In this document: one piece after another, positions 9,620-17,602 of the stretch
How the letters are laid out: every line of letters starts with the position of its first letter
Numbering within the stretch: the first letter of the stretch is position 1
Position numbers and translations under genes: made by a program
Source of the DNA: Crocosphaera chwakensis CCY0110
Lineage (GTDB): Bacteria; Cyanobacteriota; Cyanobacteriia; Cyanobacteriales; Microcystaceae
Assembly (NCBI RefSeq): GCF_000169335.1
Contig: NZ_AAXW01000023.1
Coordinates: forward strand, 1-64,000
Direction of reading: 5' to 3'
DNA: 64,000 bases
Notes under the pieces: generated by a model
Told to the model about the DNA's origin: nothing
Database searches by the model: none
The model's input: only the letters and a program-made list of their open reading frames with translations

Positions 9620-10198
9620 ATGGCAATTTCACTCAGTAAAGGTCAAAGAATTTCATTAGAAAAAGCAAGTCCCGGACTAAAAGCAGCCTTTGTCGGATTA
9701 GGCTGGGATGTTAAAAAAGTTGATACAGGAACAGATTTTGATGTTGATTGTTCTGTCTTCTTACTAGGAGAAAATGAAAAATTAGTTTCTGATAATCATC
9801 TTATCTTTTATAATAACTTAAAAAGCCCTGATCCCGATCATTCCGTTGAACACATGGGAGATAATTTGACTGGTGCAGGAGAAGGAGACGACGAGGTAAT
9901 ATTAGTTAACTTTACTAAGATTCCTAATGAGGTAAAAAAAATTGTCTTTGTCGTCACCATTCATGAAGCAGATAAAAGACAACAAAATTTTGGACAGATA
10001 GAAAATGCCTTTGTAAGATTAGTAGATGTACAAACCAAAAACGAAGTCTTACGGTACGATTTAACTGAAGATTATTCTATCGAAACCGCCCTAATTACGG
10101 CAGAAATCTATAATAAAGACGGAGAATGGCGTATGACTGCTGTCGGTTCTGGATATGAAGGAGGTTTACAAGCCATTCTTAACCGTTACTCTAGTTAA
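9620..10198 (+). CDS. TerD family protein, copy 1
   Basis: A 192-residue member of the TerD/CABP family, Ca2+-binding beta-sandwich proteins linked to tellurite resistance and general stress. Family hallmarks are ISLSKGQRISLEK at the N-terminus, GLGWDV, DNLTGAGEGDDE and the Phe-Val-Arg segment NAFVRLVD. In the first acidic loop it reads DFDVDCSVF where copies 2 and 3 read DYDLDVSVF and DFDLDASVF. By hand count it differs from copy 2 at 17 of 192 positions, so the pair is a recent tandem duplication. Cytoplasmic by inference. Why a cyanobacterium keeps three adjacent copies is not known. Confidence 0.93.
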   Translation: MAISLSKGQRISLEKASPGLKAAFVGLGWDVKKVDTGTDFDVDCSVFLLGENEKLVSDNHLIFYNNLKSPDPDHSVEHMGDNLTGAGEGDDEVILVNFTKIPNEVKKIVFVVTIHEADKRQQNFGQIENAFVRLVDVQTKNEVLRYDLTEDYSIETALITAEIYNKDGEWRMTAVGSGYEGGLQAILNRYSS

Positions 10199-10239
10199 AA
10201 TTATCATTACAAAAGTAACAAAAAACTAAGGCAAAAATC

Positions 10240-10818
10240 ATGGGAATTTCACTCAGTAAAGGTCAAAGAATTTCATTAGAAAAAGCAAGTCCTGGACTAA
10301 AAGCAGCCTTTGTCGGATTAGGATGGGATGTCAAAAAAGTTGATACTGGCAATGATTATGATCTTGATGTTTCTGTGTTTTTATTAGGAGAAAATGGAAA
10401 ATTAATTTCTGATAATCATCTCGTCTTTTATAATAATTTGAAAAGCCCTGATCCTGATCATTCTGTTGAACACATGGGAGATAATTTAACAGGAGAAGGA
10501 GAAGGGGATGACGAAGTTATTTTAGTTAACTTTACTAAGATTCCTGATGAAGTAAAAAAAATTGTCTTTGTCGTCACCATTCATGAAGCAGATAAAAGAC
10601 AACAAAACTTTGGACAGATAGAAAATGCCTTTGTAAGATTGGTAGATGTACAAACAAAAAACGAAGTCTTACGGTACGATTTAACTGAAGAATATTCCAT
10701 TGAAACTGCCTTAATTATCACAGAAATCTATAAAAAAGATGGAGAATGGCGAATGAGTGCCGTAGGTTCTGGTTATGAAGGAGGATTACAAGCTATCTTA
10801 AATCGTTACTATAACTAG
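10240..10818 (+). CDS. TerD family protein, copy 2
   Basis: A 192-residue tandem paralogue of the preceding gene, 41 bases downstream of it. It has the same hallmarks: ISLSKGQRISLEK, GLGWDVKKVD, an acidic DYDLDVSVF loop and DNLTGEGEGDDE. The acidic residues are those expected to bind Ca2+ in this fold. Amino-acid changes relative to copy 1 are mostly conservative and include several in the putative metal loops (Thr/Asn, Phe/Tyr, Val/Leu, Cys/Val between residues 38 and 44). Only 9 bases separate its stop from the third copy, so the cluster is very likely one transcript. Confidence 0.93.
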   Translation: MGISLSKGQRISLEKASPGLKAAFVGLGWDVKKVDTGNDYDLDVSVFLLGENGKLISDNHLVFYNNLKSPDPDHSVEHMGDNLTGEGEGDDEVILVNFTKIPDEVKKIVFVVTIHEADKRQQNFGQIENAFVRLVDVQTKNEVLRYDLTEEYSIETALIITEIYKKDGEWRMSAVGSGYEGGLQAILNRYYN

Positions 10819-10827
10819 GAGAAAATA

Positions 10828-11421
10828 ATGGCAATTAATCTTAAAAAAGGACAACGGATTAATCTTAAAAAAGAAGCCCCCGGACTCACCAAAGTGATGT
10901 GTGGTTTAGGATGGGATGTCGCTGAAAGTAAGGGACTTTTTGGCCTATTTAAAGGCAAAGATTTTGATCTCGATGCGTCTGTTTTTTGTTTAACGAATAG
11001 AGACAAACTCAAGAGTAAATCTGATGTTATTTACTTTGGCAACTTAAATCATTCTTCAGGAGGAATTACTCATTTAGGAGATAATTTAACCGGTGCAGGA
11101 GAAGGGGACGACGAACAAATCTTAGTGGACTTAACTAAAATTCCTGATGACATTGTTAAATTACTTTTTGTTGTTAATATTTACAAAGCAAAGCAAAGAC
11201 AACAAAGTTTCGGACAGGTTAAAAACGCCTTTGTTCGCCTAGTGAATCTCAGTAATAATAAAGAAATTGCTCGTTATAGTCTTCTCGGAGAAGAATATGA
11301 CGGTAAAACAGGTATGATTTTAGCCGAAGTTTACCGCGATAATGAGGGATGGCAAATGGAAGCAGTAGGAAAAGGTTTAATGGCTAATGGATTACAAGAA
11401 ATGACTAATGAGTATTATTAA
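10828..11421 (+). CDS. TerD family protein, copy 3 (divergent)
   Basis: A 197-residue TerD protein, clearly more diverged than copies 1 and 2. It opens INLKKGQRINLKKEAPGL, has an extra Gly/Phe/Lys segment before the DFDLDASVF metal loop, and keeps DNLTGAGEGDDEQ and NAFVRLVN. The canonical DLDAS loop makes it the copy most like well-studied TerD/TerE proteins. GGAGAA sits just upstream of the ATG as a ribosome-binding site. It is followed 8 bases later by a methyltransferase gene on the same strand. Confidence 0.93.
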   Translation: MAINLKKGQRINLKKEAPGLTKVMCGLGWDVAESKGLFGLFKGKDFDLDASVFCLTNRDKLKSKSDVIYFGNLNHSSGGITHLGDNLTGAGEGDDEQILVDLTKIPDDIVKLLFVVNIYKAKQRQQSFGQVKNAFVRLVNLSNNKEIARYSLLGEEYDGKTGMILAEVYRDNEGWQMEAVGKGLMANGLQEMTNEYY

Positions 11422-11429
11422 ATAAGGTA

Positions 11430-12041
11430 ATGAGCGAACAAATTTTTGAGAAAAAAGCCTCTTTTTTTGATAGATGGGCTCCAAACTACGATCTTATTTT
11501 TACCACCATTTTCTATCAATCCCTGCACAAACGATTATTATCTTATGTAACATTACCTCATCCTTCTTATGTGTTAGACTTAGGCTGCGGAACCGGTCGA
11601 TTACTAAATCGTTTGGCTAAAACTTTTCCTGATTTACAAGGAATGGGTGTTGATTTATCCCCACAAATGTTAAAAGAAGCAAGAGAAAAAAATCAACATC
11701 ATCCCCGTTTAATTTTTACCCAAGGAAATTCAGAATACCTTCCTTGTGCAGACAATCAGTTTGATGCAGTATTTAATACTATTAGTTTTCTGCATTATCC
11801 TAATCCACAACAAGTCTTTAGGGAAGTTAGTCGTGTTTTAAAACCTCAAGGACAATTTTATTTAGTAGATTATATACAACTTTATTCTTTAGATTCTATT
11901 CCTTTTTCTCCTGGTGGTATTAACTTCTATTCTCCTCAACAAAGAGAATTATTCGCAGACAATGCAAGGTTAATAACCCAAGGACATTATTATTTATTAG
12001 GACGAGTGATGTTAAGTATTTTTGTTAAAGATTCAGGCTAA
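11430..12041 (+). CDS. Class I SAM-dependent methyltransferase
   Basis: A 203-residue Rossmann-fold methyltransferase of the Methyltransf_11/UbiE-like type. The SAM-binding motif I is VLDLGCGTGRLL, followed by the acidic motif II in GMGVDLSPQML and a motif around EYLPCADNQFDAVF. The substrate is unknown; small-molecule targets are more usual for this length. The start lies 8 bases after the third TerD stop, so it probably belongs to the same transcript. Whether it works with TerD proteins or is just carried along cannot be told from the sequence. Confidence 0.85.
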   Translation: MSEQIFEKKASFFDRWAPNYDLIFTTIFYQSLHKRLLSYVTLPHPSYVLDLGCGTGRLLNRLAKTFPDLQGMGVDLSPQMLKEAREKNQHHPRLIFTQGNSEYLPCADNQFDAVFNTISFLHYPNPQQVFREVSRVLKPQGQFYLVDYIQLYSLDSIPFSPGGINFYSPQQRELFADNARLITQGHYYLLGRVMLSIFVKDSG

Positions 12042-12079
12042 AGATTGCTATAGTATTATCAAAAAAAATCATAACCTAT

Positions 12080-12106
12080 TGTAGGGTGGGCATTGCCCAC
12101 CTTACA
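12080..12106. terminator. GTGGGCATTGCCCAC palindrome between convergent genes
   Basis: Two 13-base arms (TGTAGGGTGGGCA and TGCCCACCTTACA, one mismatch) around a single base. It sits between the convergent methyltransferase and phosphoglucomutase genes, 5 bases from the latter's stop. Similar GGTGGGCAATGCCCACC palindromes recur in many cyanobacterial genomes, so it is probably a dispersed repeat that may also stop transcription in both directions. No U-tract is present. Confidence 0.5.
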
Positions 12107-12111
12107 AGGTT

Positions 12112-13554
12112 TTAAACCGAATTAGCCCAATTTTTTGCCCAGTTTAACGTTTGATGTACTTGTTTCATGGTCAAAGATTCACAATATAATCTTAAAACTG
12201 GTTCAGTACCGCTAAAGCGAATCAGTAACCAACTACCATCAGTTAAACGGTATTTGTAACCATCTTTTGTGCCACAATTTGTGACTGCTTGACCCGCAAT
12301 TTCGGTTAATGGTTCTGTCTCTAAACGCTGCAATAATTTAGCTCTAACTTCCATATTAGCCAAAGGTAAATCAATACGGTCATAAGCATTATAAAAATCC
12401 GTTTTTTCTTGTAATTGACGATAGTATTGACCTAAGTCTTTTTCACTTTCGACAACTGCTTCTAAAACGTACAATGCAGATAAAAGCGCATCCCGTTCAG
12501 GAATATGGGTTCCGTAACCGATTCCTCCTGACTCTTCTCCTCCAATTAAAACCTCCGCATTTAACATCCGATCTGCGATATATTTATAACCAATAGGAGT
12601 CTCATAAATTGGCAAATTATAAAGCTGTGCTAAACGGGGAATAATATCAGAACCACTGACGGTTTTAACAATTTCTCCTGTGAATCCTTTTCGCTTCGCT
12701 AAATGATCAATTAAGATAGGGATTAAAATTTGAGAACTGAGAAAGTTTCCTTGTCCATCCACTGCGGCAATGCGATCGCTATCTCCATCAAATACTAACC
12801 CCACTCTTAAACTATCATCCCCTTGACTTGCAGCCGTTTTGATGTTGTTAAATAACTTGCTAAGATAACGGGGTAAGGGTTCTGGTGCGCCGCCTTCAAA
12901 AAGGGGATCGCGATCGCCATTAATCTCCTCAATAGAACAGCCTAACAGACGTTCTAACCCAGTGGCCGCAGCCCCGTGCATAACATCGGCAAACACCCTT
13001 AATTTCCCTGAGTTTATTGCTTCTTGAATAGCCTTAATATCTACTTTTTGTTGTAAACCTTGACAGTAACTTTCCCAGGGATCAAAATGACTTAACGTGC
13101 CAGGAGTGGCTGAAAATTGAGGCGGGTTAGGGAGCAAGGCTTCAATTTGTTGAGTAACAGCAGGAGCAACCGAACCCCCGAAAGCCCCTTTAACCTTTAA
13201 TCCTAAATATTTGGCCGGGTTATGACTCGCCGTTAAGACAATCGCTCCTAGAGCGTTTTGGGCTTTGGCCGCCCAACTAAAGGCAGGAGTTGGAGCGTAA
13301 GACTGGGATAAGATTACATTGTATCCTGCTTCAATTATCACCTCAGCAGCTACTTGGGCAAACTCTTCAGCCAAGAAACGACGATCATACCCGACGATAA
13401 CCGTGCGGTCGCTACTAGAGTCACCGTAATTTTCTTCTAAGATTTTAGCAGCTAAAGGAGCCAGTAAAGCCACTCTTTCAAAGGTAAAATCGGCGGCAAT
13501 TACCCCACGCCAGCCATCGGTTCCAAATTTTATCGGATTTTGATTAAAAGCCAT
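12112..13554 (-). CDS. Phosphoglucomutase/phosphomannomutase family protein
   Basis: A 480-residue alpha-D-phosphohexomutase that moves phosphate between C1 and C6 of a hexose phosphate, feeding glycogen or sugar-nucleotide synthesis. All four domains are visible: GTDGWRG near the start, phosphoserine loop TASHNP with Ser110, metal loop DGDSDR (residues 256-261), sugar loop GGEESGG, and the phosphate-binding RFSGTEPVLRLY near the end. The sequence cannot separate glucose, mannose or glucosamine specificity. It ends against a palindrome shared with the convergent methyltransferase gene. Confidence 0.93.
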   Translation of the reverse strand: MAFNQNPIKFGTDGWRGVIAADFTFERVALLAPLAAKILEENYGDSSSDRTVIVGYDRRFLAEEFAQVAAEVIIEAGYNVILSQSYAPTPAFSWAAKAQNALGAIVLTASHNPAKYLGLKVKGAFGGSVAPAVTQQIEALLPNPPQFSATPGTLSHFDPWESYCQGLQQKVDIKAIQEAINSGKLRVFADVMHGAAATGLERLLGCSIEEINGDRDPLFEGGAPEPLPRYLSKLFNNIKTAASQGDDSLRVGLVFDGDSDRIAAVDGQGNFLSSQILIPILIDHLAKRKGFTGEIVKTVSGSDIIPRLAQLYNLPIYETPIGYKYIADRMLNAEVLIGGEESGGIGYGTHIPERDALLSALYVLEAVVESEKDLGQYYRQLQEKTDFYNAYDRIDLPLANMEVRAKLLQRLETEPLTEIAGQAVTNCGTKDGYKYRLTDGSWLLIRFSGTEPVLRLYCESLTMKQVHQTLNWAKNWANSV

Positions 13555-13636
13555 AGGAATGATTATAATTTTTCACCCTATATTATCAGTTACCAGTGAC
13601 CTGTGAACAGTTACATTGAGCCAAAGAAAATGATTA

Positions 13637-14554
13637 ATGATAAGATCAATTGAAGCTAATATTAATGCAAACATTAAAGCACAGATGACAGTTAAACCAG
13701 AATGGTTACGGGTCAAAGCTCCCCAATGGCAAAGAGTAGGAAGTGTTAAGGAAATATTACGAGATTTAGGTTTAAATACAGTATGTGAAGAAGCCTCTTG
13801 TCCGAATATTGGCGAATGCTTTCATGCAGGGACAGCAACTTTTTTGATTATGGGGCCAGCTTGCACTCGTGCTTGTCCTTATTGTGACATTGATTTTGAG
13901 AAGAAACCGCAACCTTTAGACCCCCAGGAACCTTTAAACTTAGCTGAAGCGGTGCATCGTTTGCATCTTAACCATGTGGTGATTACTTCTGTTAACCGTG
14001 ATGATTTACCTGACGGTGGGGCTGCTCAATTTGTACGCTGTATTGAGGCTATTCGTCAAGTTTCTCCTAATACAACTATTGAGGTGTTAATTCCTGATTT
14101 ATGTGGCAACTGGGAGGCGTTAGAGATAATTTTACAGGCTAAACCAGAAGTGCTAAATCATAATACGGAGACGGTTCCCCGTTTGTATCGTCGGGTTCGC
14201 CCTCAAGGAGATTATCAGCGATCGCTTTTATTATTGCAACAAGCCAAAACTTTAGCCCCTCAACTCTATACGAAGTCTGGCATTATGGTGGGGTTAGGGG
14301 AAACCGATGCAGAAGTGCGTCAAGTGATGCAAGATTTAAGAGCCGTCAATTGTGATATTTTGACCCTAGGACAGTATTTACAACCCTCTGCCAAACATTT
14401 AGGGGTTAAAGAGTTTGTGACTCCTGAAACCTTTGCAGCTTGGCAAGAATTTGGAGAATCTATCGGCTTTCTACAAGTGGTTTCTTCTCCGTTAACCCGT
14501 AGTTCTTATCATGCTGAGCAAGTTCGAGAGTTGATGAATCAATATCCTCGGTAA
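13637..14554 (+). CDS. lipA: Lipoyl synthase
   Basis: A radical-SAM enzyme that inserts two sulfurs into octanoyl-protein to make the lipoyl cofactor of 2-oxoacid dehydrogenases and the glycine cleavage H protein. The 305 residues carry the auxiliary cluster cysteines C50, C55 and C61 (CEEASCPNIGEC) and the radical-SAM motif CTRACPYC (C76, C80, C83). TSVNRDDLPDGG and the C-terminal SSPLTRSSYHAEQ with the conserved Ser cluster ligand are also present. A second in-frame start (MTVKPEWLRVK, residue 17) sits closer to where homology begins. Cyanobacteria often have two lipA genes; this may be one of a pair. Confidence 0.95.
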   Translation: MIRSIEANINANIKAQMTVKPEWLRVKAPQWQRVGSVKEILRDLGLNTVCEEASCPNIGECFHAGTATFLIMGPACTRACPYCDIDFEKKPQPLDPQEPLNLAEAVHRLHLNHVVITSVNRDDLPDGGAAQFVRCIEAIRQVSPNTTIEVLIPDLCGNWEALEIILQAKPEVLNHNTETVPRLYRRVRPQGDYQRSLLLLQQAKTLAPQLYTKSGIMVGLGETDAEVRQVMQDLRAVNCDILTLGQYLQPSAKHLGVKEFVTPETFAAWQEFGESIGFLQVVSSPLTRSSYHAEQVRELMNQYPR

Positions 14555-14608
14555 TTTTTAAAAGTCAAATATAATGGTTATTAAGCTTCTAGTTAGGAGT
14601 AAAAACCG

Positions 14609-14832
14609 ATGGACAAAGTGATTCAATTACACATACAGAAGTTACCTGAAGGAGTTTATTTAGCAACCTCTGATGACTTAAAGGGTTTAGTAGCACAAGG
14701 AAAAACGACTAAAGAAACCTTAGAAATTGCGAAAGATGTTGTTTATCAATTAATAAAAGCAAAAAACAACGCCATCAAATTGATGATTTAAAAAACATAG
14801 AAGACGATTTCTATTATCCTTTACTCGTCTAA
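14609..14832 (+). pseudogene. hicB-like antitoxin, frameshifted
   Basis: The open frame from 14609 gives 60 residues (MDKVIQLHIQKLPEGVYLAT...), a HicB-type antitoxin N-terminus, and ends in a non-family tail KNNAIKLMI at 14791. Adding one A to the A-run at 14761-14766 restores a second frame reading KQRHQIDDLKNIEDDFYYPL and stopping at 14832, as small HicB proteins do. It therefore looks like a hicB gene that has lost one base in a homopolymer. The shortened protein could still be made. The broken hicA follows 16 bases later. Confidence 0.7.
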
Positions 14833-14848
14833 ATAGATCGCAATAACA

Positions 14849-15065
14849 ATGGGGAGATTATCAGGATTTCGGTATCGCGACATTATTAAAAGGCTAAAAA
14901 AGCTTGGTTTTATCTTGCGATCGCCAAGCAACAGGAAGCCACAAAATTTGGTACAATCCAGAGACGCAAGAATATACAACAATACCCAATCATTCTGATG
15001 ATATCCTAGAAAGAACTTTAACAGCTATTCTAAAACAAGCTGCTATTAGTCCTGATGATTTTTAA
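14849..15065 (+). pseudogene. hicA-like toxin, frameshifted at a HIP1 site
   Basis: From the ATG at 14849 the frame reads MGRLSGFRYRDIIKRLKKLG, the start of a HicA/YcfA mRNA interferase. It then runs into non-family residues. The +1 frame continues with RQATGSHKIWYNPETQEYTT and ILKQAAISPDDF to a stop at 15063-15065; GSH carries the family's catalytic His. Removing one C at 14918 joins the halves as GFILDRQATGSH. That C lies inside GCGATCGC (14917-14924), a HIP1 octamer. The toxin is therefore inactive unless frameshifting or a sequencing error is involved. Confidence 0.75.
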
Positions 15066-15079
15066 AAAATCAAATAAAG

Positions 15080-15244
15080 TTAAAAATAGTGATGAATATA
15101 ATCGTCTAAATAACTTGATACGTCTTTTTCTTGATTAAATACTACTTGAATCGTCTTTTCTTGATTAGAATCATCATGAGTCATTTGCCGTTGTTTAGTA
15201 ATAGAGACGTTTGGCTGTAACCATTTAGGTAGGGTCAGATTCAC
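15080..15244 (-). CDS. Possible 54-residue small protein, GTG start
   Basis: A short frame in the gap between the hicA remnant and the EF-G paralogue. It starts with GTG at 15244, preceded by AGAGGA about 9 bases upstream, and reads VNLTLPKWLQPNVSITKQRQ through to SSYLDDYIHHYF. It is hydrophilic, with no membrane segment or known motif. The good ribosome-binding site and biased composition support a real gene; the length and lack of a recognised family argue for caution. The rest of the gap up to 15337 shows nothing I can name. Confidence 0.35.
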   Translation of the reverse strand: MNLTLPKWLQPNVSITKQRQMTHDDSNQEKTIQVVFNQEKDVSSYLDDYIHHYF

Positions 15245-15337
15245 GATGATATCCTCTTGATAAGCTTAAGTTATAGCTTAGGGGTAAACCGGTGACTAAT
15301 GCGCCCCCCTGATGACTCATCCAAATGGGTGAATTAT

Positions 15338-15372
15338 AAAAAATTCCTGACCGAAACGATATCGATCAGGAA
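15338..15372 (-). terminator. Rho-independent terminator of the EF-G paralogue gene
   Basis: Read on the minus strand, arms TTCCTGATCG and CGGTCAGGAA (one mismatch) form a hairpin followed by TTTTTT, 28 bases after the stop codon. This is a textbook intrinsic terminator. Confidence 0.85.
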
Positions 15373-15400
15373 GAAAATAATAAATGTCAACGAGAAGAGT

Positions 15401-17494
15401 TTAAGCGAGGGCTGCTTGACGTTCTTGAGCCTCTTTAATGACCTCTTCTGCTACATTACTAGGACAAGGGGCATAGTGAGAAAATTCCATAGAGAATTGA
15501 CCCCGCCCTGATGTCATAGTCCGTAGATCACCAATATAACCAAACATCTCACTTAAGGGAACATCTGCCTTAATACGCGCCCCCATAGGAGTAGAATTTT
15601 GAGATTTGATCATACCGCGACGACGGTTAATATCACCGATAACATCTCCCATATAATCTTCAGGGGTAAAAATGTCCACATTCATGATCGGTTCTAAGAT
15701 TTGAGGGCCTGCTTTGGGAAGGGATTGACGATAACCTGCTTTGGCTGCAATTTCAAAAGCGATCGCAGAGGAGTCAACGGGGTGGAAAGCACCATCGGTT
15801 AAGGTTACTTTGAGGTCAACACAAGGATAACCAGCTAAAACCCCTCTATCAATGCTCTGTTCAAAGCCTTTTTGAACCGCCGGCCAGAATTCTCTGGGAA
15901 CGTTACCTCCAGTTACTTTAGATTCAAACTGGAAGCCACTGCCTGCTTCTCCGGGTTCAATAATGTAATCAATTTTACCAAACTGACCAGAACCCCCAGA
16001 CTGTTTCTTGTGGGTGTAGCTATCGTTAATGGTTTTGGTAATAGATTCCCGATAAGCTACTTGAGGTTTACCGACTTCTACCTCTACCCCATGAGTCCGT
16101 TTGAGAATATCGACTTTAATATCTAAGTGTAATTCTCCCATCCCTTTAATGATAGTTTCACCACTTTCTTGATCGGTTTCCATGTAGAAAGAGGGATCTT
16201 CTTGTACCATCTTACTCAAGGCCATGGACATCTTTTCGTTGTCTCCTTTCTTCTTGGGTGAGACAGAAACAGAAATCACAGGATCAGGGAAGACCATCGG
16301 TTCTAGGGTAGCAGGGGACTTAGGATCACATAACGTATGTCCCGTTTGTACCGTTTTCATCCCTACGAGTGCTACAATGTCGCCAGCCTGGGCGGTTTCA
16401 ATTTCTTCACGGGAATTAGCGTGCATTTCCACTAAACGACTGACCCGTTCAGTTTTACCTGTGGCATTATTGAGAATGGTATCTCCTTTAGAGATAGTTC
16501 CAGAATAGAGACGAGTGAAGGTTAAAGCCCCAAAGCGATCGTCCATGATCTTAAACGCAAGAGCCCGTAAGGGTTTTTCGGGGTCAACATAAGCAAAAGC
16601 CCCTTCAATTTTATTGCCTTCTTCGTCCATTTCAGGTTGAGGGGGAACCTCGGTGGGGTTAGGAAGATAGTCAATAACCGCATCCAGTACCAACTGTACC
16701 CCTTTGTTTTTGAAAGAAGAACCACAATAGGTGGGGAAAAAGGCTAGTTCACGGGTTCCTTTACGAATACAAGCTTTAATTTCATCGATCGTGATTTCTT
16801 CCCCTTCGAGATATTTTTCCATGATGGCATCGTCTTGTTCGATGGCAAATTCAATCATGGCTTCACGATACTCTTCTACTTGTTCCTTCATGTCTTCGGG
16901 AACGTCTTCGATGGTGTAATTCATGGGATCACCAGAGTCATCCCAAATCCACGCTTTTCTGGTTAGTAAATCAACCACACCTTTGAAGTCACTTTCAATA
17001 CCGATAGGAAGCACCATGACTAAGGGGGTTGCTGCTAAAATATCTTCAACTTGTTTGACAACGCTGAAAAAGTCCGCCCCGGTTCTATCTAATTTATTGA
17101 CGTAGATGATCCGTGCAACCTTAGAATCGTTTGCATAACGCCAGTTGGTTTCAGACTGAGGTTCTACCCCACCGGAACCACAAAATACCCCAATTCCACC
17201 GTCAAGAACTTTTAGGGAACGATAAACTTCGATGGTAAAGTCAACGTGGCCGGGGGTATCAATGATGTTGAGTTGATGATCCTTCCAGAAGCAACTGGTA
17301 GCTGCTGACTGAATGGTAATACCCCGTTCTTGTTCTTGTTCCATGAAGTCGGTGGTGGCTGCACCTTCGTGTACTTCACCGATTTTGTGGATTTTCCCTG
17401 TCAATTTGAGAATTCTTTCGGTTGTGGTGGTTTTTCCAGCATCTACGTGAGCAAAGATGCCGATGTTTCTATAGAGGGTAAGGTCTTTCTTCAT
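15401..17494 (-). CDS. Elongation factor G paralogue
   Basis: A translational GTPase of the EF-G family, 697 residues from the ATG at 17494. That start begins MKKDLTLYRNIGIFAHVDAG; a TTG 27 bases upstream is also in frame but lacks homology. Visible motifs are AHVDAGKTTTTER (P-loop), RGITIQSAA (switch I), DTPGHVDF, NKLDRTGA, and the EF-G domain IV/V patterns (SGGSGQFG, GDINRRRG, EFSHYAPCPSNVAEE). It differs clearly from the str-operon fusA at 44614-46707, for example GSGGVEPQSETNW and CFWKDHQLN. Cyanobacteria carry several EF-G forms (compare Synechocystis sll1098); roles of the paralogues are not settled. It stands alone with its own leader and terminator. Confidence 0.93.
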   Translation of the reverse strand: MKKDLTLYRNIGIFAHVDAGKTTTTERILKLTGKIHKIGEVHEGAATTDFMEQEQERGITIQSAATSCFWKDHQLNIIDTPGHVDFTIEVYRSLKVLDGGIGVFCGSGGVEPQSETNWRYANDSKVARIIYVNKLDRTGADFFSVVKQVEDILAATPLVMVLPIGIESDFKGVVDLLTRKAWIWDDSGDPMNYTIEDVPEDMKEQVEEYREAMIEFAIEQDDAIMEKYLEGEEITIDEIKACIRKGTRELAFFPTYCGSSFKNKGVQLVLDAVIDYLPNPTEVPPQPEMDEEGNKIEGAFAYVDPEKPLRALAFKIMDDRFGALTFTRLYSGTISKGDTILNNATGKTERVSRLVEMHANSREEIETAQAGDIVALVGMKTVQTGHTLCDPKSPATLEPMVFPDPVISVSVSPKKKGDNEKMSMALSKMVQEDPSFYMETDQESGETIIKGMGELHLDIKVDILKRTHGVEVEVGKPQVAYRESITKTINDSYTHKKQSGGSGQFGKIDYIIEPGEAGSGFQFESKVTGGNVPREFWPAVQKGFEQSIDRGVLAGYPCVDLKVTLTDGAFHPVDSSAIAFEIAAKAGYRQSLPKAGPQILEPIMNVDIFTPEDYMGDVIGDINRRRGMIKSQNSTPMGARIKADVPLSEMFGYIGDLRTMTSGRGQFSMEFSHYAPCPSNVAEEVIKEAQERQAALA

Positions 17495-17522
17495 ATTTAC
17501 TTCTAGCGTTAGGTTTGACAAA

Positions 17523-17602
17523 TGGTTAGCATCTACTGAAAGGGAGTACCTACAGAGAACTCGGCGTTGCCTTTGATAGCTTAATTGAGCTATGCTAAAC
17601 CA
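17523..17602 (-). promoter_or_regulatory. Structured 5' leader of the EF-G paralogue
   Basis: On the minus strand the leader is closed by TGGTTTAGCAT (17602-17592) pairing with ATGCTAACCA (17532-17523), ten pairs with one bulged T. Inside are AGCT-CAATTA-AGCT, a small GGC-AAC-GCC, and GAGT...ACTC, giving a branched structure that ends about 28 bases before the ATG. It matches no riboswitch I know. The remaining bases up to 17813 are AT-rich; no convincing promoter was found there. Confidence 0.4.

Noticed and set aside
8950..12041. TerD cluster as a phage-defence island
   Set aside because: No nucleases, integrase or other defence genes are linked, base composition matches the surroundings, and the cluster lies between housekeeping genes. 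Kept as a stress-type cluster with open function.
15299..15511. 70-codon plus-strand frame
   Set aside because: It runs antisense across the terminator and 3' end of the EF-G paralogue.
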